In this document: positions 56,284 through 64,000 of the stretch, in pieces
Layout: each line of letters opens with the position of its first letter
How positions within the stretch are numbered: the first letter of the stretch is position 1
Source: Paenibacillaceae bacterium
GTDB lineage: Bacteria; Bacillota; Bacilli; Paenibacillales; NBRC-103111
Length of the DNA stretch: 64,000 nucleotides
Direction of reading: 5' to 3'
Assembly (NCBI GenBank): GCA_029256185.1
Contig: JAQSYI010000001.1
Span: forward strand, 1 to 64,000
Translations under genes and position numbers: made by a program
Notes under the pieces: model-generated
Database searches by the model: none
What the model saw: the letters and a program-made list of their open reading frames with translations, nothing else
Told to the model about the DNA's origin: nothing

Positions 56284-56520
56284 GACGGAGCCTTGTACTC
56301 TATGAAATTTGTAAGCGCAAACATAGGTTCTGTGACAAATGTGGTTGAAATCGCAAAACAAACTATGGTAAATTGAGAAAGTATTTGATTGTCCATGGTT
56401 TATTATGTCACATCTCCAATTGTTATTCGTAGAGGCGCATAGGAAAGAATGGTGGCCAAGACCGGGGTGCCGGATTGGACCGTCCGTCTTTTCTTAAAAA
56501 AGGCTGAAGAGGAGTCAATC

Positions 56521-58251
56521 ATGACAGGTTTCAAGATGAAGGTCTGGTTCTTGGAACGGCTGTCACAGGTCAAGTCCTGGGGCAAGCCGCTCAAGATAAG
56601 CTTGAAGAGAATGACTGGCGCCATAATAAGGCTCATTGGAACGATACGCAATAACGAGCACTTGCATATATGGCTGCAGAAGATAAGGGAACGCTCTGCG
56701 GAGCTGATCAAACGGGCGGGGACGGTTGCTACAATAGCCGCAAGAAAGATGGCCGGCACAGGCGGGAAGTCGGCAACAGCGCTGGGCATGATCAGCGGGA
56801 AATCCGCCAGCATGCTGGGAGGCGTGTTCCGCAGGTACAGGATTCATATGCTGGGTACGCTGGGATTGGCCGCCGTAATCTGGACGGGTAGCCTGGGCTA
56901 CCAGCAATATGTAGAAGCACATACATATGATATCTATCATGTCTATGTCAACGACCAGTACGCGGGCACAGTAAGCAATCCCCAGGTAGTAGATGAGTTT
57001 AAGATTGCCAAGTATAAGGAAGTGCAGGAGAGTAATCCTGAGGTCCATATGGTCCTGAATACAGATGAGATCATCCTGAAGGGTGAAAAGGCTTACAAGG
57101 GCCTTTCAGATGACGCGGCTGCTTTGGCGCAGTTGGATCAGCTGCTCACCTCTCATGCTGTAGGCGTGGAACTGATTGTGGACGGCAAGGTTGTCGGTAT
57201 TGTGAAGGATAAGGATACCGCAGACCAACTGCTGAATCAGGTGAAGGCCAAGTACGGCGGCGCCGCGGTGGCTGAGAAGCAGGATGCCGAGAAGGGACGC
57301 GTAAGCATTCTGTCTGCTTCTGAGACCAAGGAGCTGAACCCTGGCGAGTCCGAAGTTCAGAAAGTGGACTTTGTGCAACAAGTGGATACGAAGCTCAAGG
57401 AGATTGATCCTGCCGAGCTGGTTGACCCGGACGTACTGCTGGCGAAGCTGGAGACTGGAGATGTGCAGCCCACCAAGTATACCGTCGTCAAGGGTGACAG
57501 CATTTCGCGGATCGCCCAGAACTTTAATATCTCCCGCCAGGTTATCTATGAGAACAATCCATGGATTGTGGATGATGCCATCAAGATTGGCCAAGTAATG
57601 GATTTGACCGTACTTCAGCCTACTCTGTCAGTCAAAACGGTGGAGAAGGTTGTAGAAAGCGAAGAGATTCAATATGAGACGGATTATGTCCTGGACGACA
57701 GCCTCCGGGCCGGTACGATTCAGACGATCAAGCCGGGGATCAACGGACTGAAGAATGTGACTTTCCTGGTCACCAAGATAAACGGCAAGTGGATGGAAGA
57801 AGAAATGCTGGATGAGGAGATTCTGCAGGACCCCGTTAAGGCCCAAGCCCGCAAGGGCACCAAGGTTGTTCTGGGTGAAGGCACGGGCAAATTCGCCTGG
57901 CCGGTAGTAAGCTCCAGTATCAGCAGCGGGTACGGCTACAGATGGGGCAAGCTGCACAAGGGCATTGACCTCACCGGCAACAAGGCAATCCGCGCTTCTG
58001 ACAACGGCAAGGTGGAATATGTCGGCTACAAATCCGACTACGGGAATCATATAATCATTACCCATCTGAACGGATATAAAACACTTTACGGGCATTTAAG
58101 TGCGTCCAGTGTGAAGGTAGGCCAGATTGTGGAGAAGGGCGAGCGGATCGGGACCATGGGCAGTACAGGCGATTCCACCGGCACCCACCTTCACTTCGAG
58201 ATCATCCGCAACGGCGCTGTGGAAAATCCGCTGAAGTATTTGAACCGCTAA
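56521..58251 (+). CDS. M23 family metallopeptidase with LysM and G5 domains
   Basis: LysM YTVVKGDSISRIAQNFNISRQVIYENNP; G5 region VEKVVESEEIQYETDYVLDDSLRAGTIQTIKPGINGLK; M23 GYGYRWGKLHKGIDLTG...GNHIIITHLNGYKTLYGHL...TGTHLHFEI. Confidence 0.95.
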   Translation: MTGFKMKVWFLERLSQVKSWGKPLKISLKRMTGAIIRLIGTIRNNEHLHIWLQKIRERSAELIKRAGTVATIAARKMAGTGGKSATALGMISGKSASMLGGVFRRYRIHMLGTLGLAAVIWTGSLGYQQYVEAHTYDIYHVYVNDQYAGTVSNPQVVDEFKIAKYKEVQESNPEVHMVLNTDEIILKGEKAYKGLSDDAAALAQLDQLLTSHAVGVELIVDGKVVGIVKDKDTADQLLNQVKAKYGGAAVAEKQDAEKGRVSILSASETKELNPGESEVQKVDFVQQVDTKLKEIDPAELVDPDVLLAKLETGDVQPTKYTVVKGDSISRIAQNFNISRQVIYENNPWIVDDAIKIGQVMDLTVLQPTLSVKTVEKVVESEEIQYETDYVLDDSLRAGTIQTIKPGINGLKNVTFLVTKINGKWMEEEMLDEEILQDPVKAQARKGTKVVLGEGTGKFAWPVVSSSISSGYGYRWGKLHKGIDLTGNKAIRASDNGKVEYVGYKSDYGNHIIITHLNGYKTLYGHLSASSVKVGQIVEKGERIGTMGSTGDSTGTHLHFEIIRNGAVENPLKYLNR

Positions 58252-58386
58252 TTTTCTGCAGCTTGAAGCAATAGCAATCGGTTAATAGACACGGCCGGGA
58301 CCCTGGGTTCCGGCCTTTTGCTGTTCTCTGTTTCGCATGGACAAGTTATCCGAATATTCATATAATAATGTCTATGAGGTGATAAT

Positions 58387-59010
58387 ATGTCTAATATAAA
58401 GGATAATATTAAAAGGACTTTGGCTTATGTGAACAACTACTCTGCCCGGAAGCAGCTGAAGAACAGGAACTTTACGATTATTTCCAATAATTGCTGGGGG
58501 GGATTCGTCAGCATGGATTTGGGCGTTCCGTATAACAGCCCGTTTGTGGGCTTGTTCCTGTTTGCGCCCGATTATATCAAGCTGTTGAAGGATTTGGAGG
58601 GGTATATGAACAGCGAGCTTGCCTTCACCAGGGATTCCCGCTACAAGGACAAGCTCATCGAGGACGGGCTGCTGGGTACCTATCCCATCGGCTTACTGAA
58701 GGATGTAGAGATTCATTTCCTGCACTATAAGAGCGAGGCGGAGGCCAAGGAGAAGTGGGAACGGCGCACCAAACGAATCAATTGGGATAATCTGTACGTG
58801 AAATTTTGCGACCGGGATTTGTTTACATATGATCTGCTGGAGGAATTCGACCGTCTGGGCTACAGGAAGAAGGTGGCCTTCACGGCCAAGCCTTATGACC
58901 ATATCGCCGCCAGTGTGCAAATGAAGGAATTTGAACGGGAAACCTGTGTGGATAACGAAGGGAAAGTTTACAAGAAATATTTCAACGTTGTGGAATGGCT
59001 GAACACCTGA
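58387..59010 (+). CDS. DUF1919 family protein
   Basis: LKNRNFTIISNNCWGGFVSMDLGVPYNSPFVGLFLFAPDYIKLLKDLEGYM...YPIGLLKDVEIHFLHYKSEAEAKEKWERRTKRIN. Confidence 0.85.
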   Translation: MSNIKDNIKRTLAYVNNYSARKQLKNRNFTIISNNCWGGFVSMDLGVPYNSPFVGLFLFAPDYIKLLKDLEGYMNSELAFTRDSRYKDKLIEDGLLGTYPIGLLKDVEIHFLHYKSEAEAKEKWERRTKRINWDNLYVKFCDRDLFTYDLLEEFDRLGYRKKVAFTAKPYDHIAASVQMKEFERETCVDNEGKVYKKYFNVVEWLNT

Positions 59011-59277
59011 ACAACCCGCTATAATATACGCCAATAAGATGCGGCAGCCTCCTCCTATCCGCCGTCCCACGGGTCAATTCTTCAACGCCGCTGCAGGCGT
59101 TTTTATTTTGGTCTGATACCGGCACAGATGTGCATATGACGCGGGGAATAACCGTAATACAAATGACTTTTTGTTCCGCCGGTTATTCTGGTAAAATGGA
59201 GGGGACAGATTATCCCCGGGAGTGCAGCGGAGGGTATGAAGCAAGCTAATTTTAAAGAGTCAGCGTAGATAGATCGT

Positions 59278-59338
59278 TCGATTTCTGGGTAACGCAGGGC
59301 GTAAAGACGCCGTCAGGCGTTTATCCGCGGGAGGATAA
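59278..59338 (+). promoter_or_regulatory. walR leader element (shared with rnpA leader) with alternative hairpins over the Shine-Dalgarno
   Basis: TCGATTTCTGGGTAACGCAGGGCGTAAAGACGCCGTCAGGCGTTTATC; stem TAAA-ga-CGCC-GTCA-GGCG-TTTA (59302-59323) overlaps TTATCC/GGATAA (59321-59326/59333-59338), which covers the SD. Confidence 0.5.
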
Positions 59339-59342
59339 GCCA

Positions 59343-60053
59343 ATGAACGGGAAGATTCTGGTGGTTGATGATGAGCAGCCCATTGCCGATATACTGAAAT
59401 TCAATCTGGAAAAGGAAGGATACGCGGTTACCTGCGCTTATGACGGGGGCAAGGCGGTAGAACTGGCGCTGTCCGAGGACCATGATCTGATTTTGCTGGA
59501 TCTGATGCTTCCTGTGAAGGATGGCCTGGATGTGTGCCGGGAGGTGCGGGCGAAGAAGAATACGCCGATTATTATGCTCACCGCCAAGGATTCCGAGGTG
59601 GATAAGGTGCTGGGGCTGGAAATGGGCGCAGACGACTATGTGACTAAGCCGTTCAGCACCAGGGAGCTGCTGGCCCGGGTCAAGGCCCATCTGCGCAGAA
59701 CTGTCGCGGCGGCGGTGCAGGCCCAGGAGGCGGCAGGACCTCAGGGGCTGAAGATTCACAAGCTGCAGATCGATCCGGAGATGTTCGTGGTCTACAAGAA
59801 CGGGGAAGTGCTGGACCTCACCCACCGGGAGTTCGAGCTGGTCTATTACATGGCGCGCAACTGCGGCAAGGTCATGACCCGGGAGCATCTGCTTCAGGCG
59901 GTGTGGGGCTATGATTATTATGGCGATGTGCGGACGGTGGACGTAACTATCCGGCGGCTGCGGGAGAAGCTGGAGGATGATCCCAGCAGGCCTGAATATA
60001 TTACTACCCGGCGGGGCTTGGGCTATGTGATGCGCCATCCGGCTGCGCGGTAG
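59343..60053 (+). CDS. walR: Two-component response regulator WalR/YycF
   Basis: [50 protein letters not shown] and [19 protein letters not shown]; followed by WalK and YycH/YycI. Confidence 0.97.
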   Translation: MNGKILVVDDEQPIADILKFNLEKEGYAVTCAYDGGKAVELALSEDHDLILLDLMLPVKDGLDVCREVRAKKNTPIIMLTAKDSEVDKVLGLEMGADDYVTKPFSTRELLARVKAHLRRTVAAAVQAQEAAGPQGLKIHKLQIDPEMFVVYKNGEVLDLTHREFELVYYMARNCGKVMTREHLLQAVWGYDYYGDVRTVDVTIRRLREKLEDDPSRPEYITTRRGLGYVMRHPAAR

Positions 60054-60130
60054 GGAACGCGGGCAAGGTCAAGCGAGTAAGGGCATGGATGGACGGGCGG
60101 GCGGGCGCCTGAGGATCGGGGAAGGAGGAC

Positions 60131-61993
60131 TTGCTTGAAGTGAAGGGCATTCAGTTTTTCAAGACAATTCAGCTTAAGCTGATTATTATATATGTGCTGT
60201 TGATTTTGTTTGCGATGCAGCTGATTGGAATTTATTTCGTGAATGCTCTTGAGAGCTCCTTCACGAAGAATTTCTCCGACTCCATGGACAGTGACGCGCG
60301 TCTGCTGGTCCAGTATGTATCCGAGAAGAATCTCTCCACCGATCCTGAGGCCCGGCCGGAGGATATCAAGAAATCCCGGGAGGATCTGGACCGGCTGGTG
60401 GAGGAATGGTACAAGGTCAACAACTCGGAGATGCAGATCTTGAATGCCAACGGCGAGGTTATCAGCATGTCCAATCCCAATCCGGCCATCCTGGGGCAGA
60501 AGAACACCCAGCAGGTGGTCAGCCGGGCGCTGCAGAGCATTAAGGACAAGGAGACGGAGCGGGATATTACGGATGTGGACGGTCTGCGCAAGAAGATGAT
60601 GGCCCGGCCGGTGATGAAGGATGGCAAGGTGGTTGGCGCAGTCTATATCGTCAAGTCCATGGAGGATCTGTACGGGAATATCTCCCGGATCAACCAGATT
60701 TTTCTCACCGGCACGATCATTGCCCTGGCAATGACCGCCTTGCTGGGCGTAATGCTGTCCAGCACCATTACCAATCCGATCAAGGAGATTACGAAGCAGG
60801 CAACGGCGGTGGCTGAAGGAAACTTTGACCGGCGCCTGAAGGTATACGGGCAAGACGAGATTGGCCAATTAAGCAATGTATTCAATAATATGACGTCGCG
60901 GTTGAAGGAAGCGCTTGCGATTAATGAGGAGGAAAATGAAAAGCTGGCCTCGATTCTCACCAGTATGAATGACGGCGTGCTGGCCACCGATGAGCGGGGA
61001 CGGGTGATTGTGTTAAACCGCAGAGCCAAGCAGATGCTGGGCGTTCAAGAGGAAGTGGCTCTGGGTATGGACCTGTTCGTCTTATTGGGGATTCCCCGGG
61101 AGCCCGGGCTGCTGGAAGCCCAGGAGGGGGCGCAGCAGAAGGTAATCACGCTCCCTGATCGGGGCGAGGATGATGAGGAGCTGCAGGTGAGGCTGTCGGT
61201 CACCTCGATTCACCGCCGGGAGAAGGGAATCTCGGGCAATATTGTGGTGCTGCAGGATGTTACGGAGCAGGAGAAGCTGGAGTGGTCCCGGCGGGAATTC
61301 GTCGCCAATGTCTCTCACGAGCTCAGGACCCCGCTGACGACGATCAAGAGCTATCTGGAGGCGTTGGAGGACGGCGCGCTGGAAGATCCGGAGCTGGCCA
61401 AGCGGTTTGTCGGCGTGACCCGCAATGAGTCGGAGCGGATGATCCGTCTGGTAACGGATCTGCTGCAGCTGTCACGGCTGGACTCCAAGCAGGCGGGGCT
61501 GAAGAAGCAGATGACGGAGGTTTCCGATATGCTGGAGGAGGTGGCTGACCGCTTCTCCTTCCAATTGCAGCAGCGCAATATCTCGATTGGCATCCGGGTG
61601 GATTCCACTGTAGGCCAGGTGATGCTGGACCGTGACCAGATCGATCAGGTGCTGGACAATCTGGTCTCCAACTCCATCAAGTATACAGGGGACGGCGGGA
61701 AGCTGGTGATTGGGGCGAAGTATTCATCCGACAAGCAGTTCGTGGAGATATCTGTGGAAGATAACGGCATTGGCATCCCCCGCAAGGATCTGGGGCGGAT
61801 CTTCGAGCGCTTCTACCGGGTGGATAAGGCCCGTTCCAGGAATATGGGAGGAACGGGTTTGGGCTTGTCCATTGCCCGGGAAATTGTCAGGGCTCACGGG
61901 GGCGCGATCACACTGGAATCAGAGCTCAGTCAGGGGACGAAGGTTGTTTTTACACTGCCGGTCGGAACTTCGGATAGCGGGGTGGAGGACTAA
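60131..61993 (+). CDS. walK: Sensor histidine kinase WalK/YycG
   Basis: HAMP, PAS, REFVANVSHELRTPLTTIKSYLEALEDGA and GTGLGLSIAREIV; TTG start. Confidence 0.97.
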   Translation: MLEVKGIQFFKTIQLKLIIIYVLLILFAMQLIGIYFVNALESSFTKNFSDSMDSDARLLVQYVSEKNLSTDPEARPEDIKKSREDLDRLVEEWYKVNNSEMQILNANGEVISMSNPNPAILGQKNTQQVVSRALQSIKDKETERDITDVDGLRKKMMARPVMKDGKVVGAVYIVKSMEDLYGNISRINQIFLTGTIIALAMTALLGVMLSSTITNPIKEITKQATAVAEGNFDRRLKVYGQDEIGQLSNVFNNMTSRLKEALAINEEENEKLASILTSMNDGVLATDERGRVIVLNRRAKQMLGVQEEVALGMDLFVLLGIPREPGLLEAQEGAQQKVITLPDRGEDDEELQVRLSVTSIHRREKGISGNIVVLQDVTEQEKLEWSRREFVANVSHELRTPLTTIKSYLEALEDGALEDPELAKRFVGVTRNESERMIRLVTDLLQLSRLDSKQAGLKKQMTEVSDMLEEVADRFSFQLQQRNISIGIRVDSTVGQVMLDRDQIDQVLDNLVSNSIKYTGDGGKLVIGAKYSSDKQFVEISVEDNGIGIPRKDLGRIFERFYRVDKARSRNMGGTGLGLSIAREIVRAHGGAITLESELSQGTKVVFTLPVGTSDSGVED

Positions 61994-63285
61994 TGGAAAA
62001 GACCAAAACCATTCTGTTGACCGTGCTCGTGGTAGTGAGTCTTATACAGAGCTACATGCTGGGTTACAGTTCTCCCCGGCCTGAGCCGGTGGCGCAAGGC
62101 GAATATGTGGAATCGGTGCTGAACGGAACGGCTGCGGAGCTGAAGGATGTGGTTTTTCCCGATCAGATCATTCTCCATTACGGAAACAAGAGTCATACGG
62201 TGCTGTATCCCATGCCGTTTATCAACCATTACCGCAATATCTTCGATTTCCTGAAGCAGCGCAGCTTCGGCGGTCTGCGCAGGACAGATACACTGGCCGC
62301 GGATATTAACTGGGATGTAATCCGGGACAACTATCAGGGGATCGAGATCCGCTTCCGGGAGGGGCTGCCCTTCAGCGTGCTCCAGAGTCTGATGAAGATC
62401 TCCCGGGAGGATTCCACCGAGGATAGCAGCCTGATCACCCGGATCTGGATCTATACCAACGGGATTACGGATGATGTGAAGACCTTCTTCATCTCGGACG
62501 ACAGTGTGGTGGTCTACGAAGCGGTGAAGGCCGACGTAACCACAAGCGACCTTGGGGTACGGCTGCGGCTGGGTGAATCTCTGCCCAAGTATCATACGGA
62601 CAACGGGGATTATTATATCCCCGATGAGTCTCTTGCCGCCATCCGGATTGCCATGCCCTATACGGAATATACGGCGGAGCAGCTGAAACGGAGCCTGTTC
62701 GTTGATCCCAGCCTCACCCGGTCTCTTCAGGAGCGGGACGGGACCCAGATTATAACGGACAGCGTGAAGGGGCTGCAGCTCCGCAATGACAAGAATTGGT
62801 TTATCTTCTCCAATCCGGCGTCCGCTCCTGTGGACAGCAAGAACGAGGTGCGGGATAATCTGCTGTCTGCGGTGCAGTTCATTAACCAGCATGGGGGCTG
62901 GAACAATACCTATCTGTTCTCCCGGCTTACACCCAAGGAGAGCCTTGGGCCCCAGACCTTCATCTTCCGGCAGTATCTGGAGGGCTATCCTGTAATGAAT
63001 GTGCAGAGTGACACCATCGGCTATATGAAGCTTGTGGTGGAGAAGGGGATTGTCTCCACCTATGAGCGTTCTATGATCATTCCCGATTCCAAGGAGATGG
63101 TCAAGGAGCAAGCGGTGCTTACCGGGGGCAAGGATTTGGATTTGCTGATTAATAATTACAGCAGGCGGTTGTCCATTGTGCGGATTTTCCCCGGTTATCA
63201 GCCTGAGGTGCGGGAGAAGGATGTGGTCTATCTGCCCAAATGGATTGTGGAACTGAGGGACGGGACCTATGATGTGCTAGGATAA
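61993..63285 (+). CDS. yycH: WalRK regulatory protein YycH
   Basis: Located after walK; N-terminal TM helix; YycH-type sequence YIPDESLAAIRIAMPYTEY...LFVDPSLTRSLQERDGTQIITD. Confidence 0.93.
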   Translation: MEKTKTILLTVLVVVSLIQSYMLGYSSPRPEPVAQGEYVESVLNGTAAELKDVVFPDQIILHYGNKSHTVLYPMPFINHYRNIFDFLKQRSFGGLRRTDTLAADINWDVIRDNYQGIEIRFREGLPFSVLQSLMKISREDSTEDSSLITRIWIYTNGITDDVKTFFISDDSVVVYEAVKADVTTSDLGVRLRLGESLPKYHTDNGDYYIPDESLAAIRIAMPYTEYTAEQLKRSLFVDPSLTRSLQERDGTQIITDSVKGLQLRNDKNWFIFSNPASAPVDSKNEVRDNLLSAVQFINQHGGWNNTYLFSRLTPKESLGPQTFIFRQYLEGYPVMNVQSDTIGYMKLVVEKGIVSTYERSMIIPDSKEMVKEQAVLTGGKDLDLLINNYSRRLSIVRIFPGYQPEVREKDVVYLPKWIVELRDGTYDVLG

Positions 63286-63327
63286 CACCCCCCTGATCAC
63301 GGGAACTTGGAAGGAGGCGGGAAACGG

Positions 63328-64000
63328 ATGGATTGGAGACGGGCCAAATCCATATTGATTTTTGCATTTCTGATCTTGAATCTGCTGCTCAGCTATCAGC
63401 TGTGGGCGGACCGGTTCAGCCAGACGGCGTTGAACCGGGGGTCTGCGGATCTGGAGGCGGAGACGAAGGAACTGCTCGAGAGCAAGAATATCCGCGTTAT
63501 GCCGGACATTCCCAAGGAGACGCCGAAGCTGTCTACTATTAACGTCCGTTTTCCCGAAGAGTACCGTACGCCCAAGGAGGTGGAACTGGAGCAGCCGCTC
63601 CGCTTTATCAGCCTGCTGAGCCGCTCTACGTTGCGGGAGATTCAGAATAAGACGGCGCTCCAGCATTTTGACGCGTACCGCTTGGACACGGCTTCTGCAA
63701 AGGGAAACCGGTTCTTGTTCCATCAGGTGCACGGAGATTTGCCTATGTTTGATGTGACGCTGCAGCTTTTTGCCGAGAATGAAGAAATAACGGGTTACAA
63801 ACAGACCTATGTTGAAGTAAAATCAGGAGGAGAGCCCGGCGGCAAGGCAGAGCAGAAGATTATATCGGCTTATGCTGCAGTGCGCAGTCTGGCGGAAAAT
63901 TATTTAAGCGAGGGTGCCGTGATTACGGATATCCGCCTGGGCTACCATGGCCAGCTGTATGACTCCGAGGATCAGACCTTCGTGCCCAACTGGCGGATCT
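63328..64000 (+). CDS. yycI: WalRK regulatory protein YycI, 3' end beyond window
   Basis: MDWRRAKSILIFAFLILNLLLSYQLWADRFSQTALNRGS; follows yycH; open to the window edge. Confidence 0.9.
   Translation, partial: MDWRRAKSILIFAFLILNLLLSYQLWADRFSQTALNRGSADLEAETKELLESKNIRVMPDIPKETPKLSTINVRFPEEYRTPKEVELEQPLRFISLLSRSTLREIQNKTALQHFDAYRLDTASAKGNRFLFHQVHGDLPMFDVTLQLFAENEEITGYKQTYVEVKSGGEPGGKAEQKIISAYAAVRSLAENYLSEGAVITDIRLGYHGQLYDSEDQTFVPNWRI

Noticed and set aside
56100-56300. c-di-AMP (ydaO) or c-di-GMP riboswitch before the M23 gene
   Set aside because: Conserved blocks (for example GGGGTGAATC for ydaO; GGCAAACC and ACGCAAAGC for c-di-GMP-I) were not found; kept only as an unassigned structured leader.
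61990-63111. 373-aa minus-strand ORF opposite yycH
   Set aside because: Shadow ORF of yycH; composition (Gly/His/Leu-rich) typical of antisense artefacts.

Overview
This window is the replication-origin domain of a Paenibacillus-like Firmicute chromosome, judged from gene content and gene order. It runs from the 5' end of a 16S rRNA gene (minus strand, left edge) through gyrA, padR, gyrB, remB-like, recF, yaaA-like, dnaN and dnaA to oriC at about 9.8-11.8 kb. To the right come rpmH, rnpA, yidC, jag, mnmE, mnmG, rsmG, noc, parA and parB with two perfect parS sites. A conserved block resumes at 44.7 kb (rpsF-ssb-rpsR, an ABC-2 exporter, yybS-like, gdpP, rplI, dnaB, purA, an M23 peptidase, walR-walK-yycH-yycI). 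Between tRNA-Ser (25.4 kb) and rpsF lies a roughly 19-kb accessory region. It holds a ParE-type toxin-antitoxin pair with a decayed second antitoxin copy, an SDR/GNAT pair, an oligosaccharide ABC importer with its AraC regulator, a mosaic of gene fragments around a ~1725-aa beta-helix protein, IS remnants and a GH130 phosphorylase. The observations most worth a second look are: (1) a ~48-nt element with a shared 15-nt core (AAGACGCCGTCAGGC) in the leaders of rnpA and walR, with riboswitch-like alternative folds at the walR Shine-Dalgarno; (2) four alternating hairpin repeats ending next to the mnmG Shine-Dalgarno; (3) two halves of a CBM/cohesin secreted protein on either side of a 7.4-kb block that carries the giant beta-helix gene; (4) a textbook two-part oriC with DnaA-trios; (5) a PurR-like inverted operator at purA. 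No CRISPR array, intact prophage or complete defence system was found.
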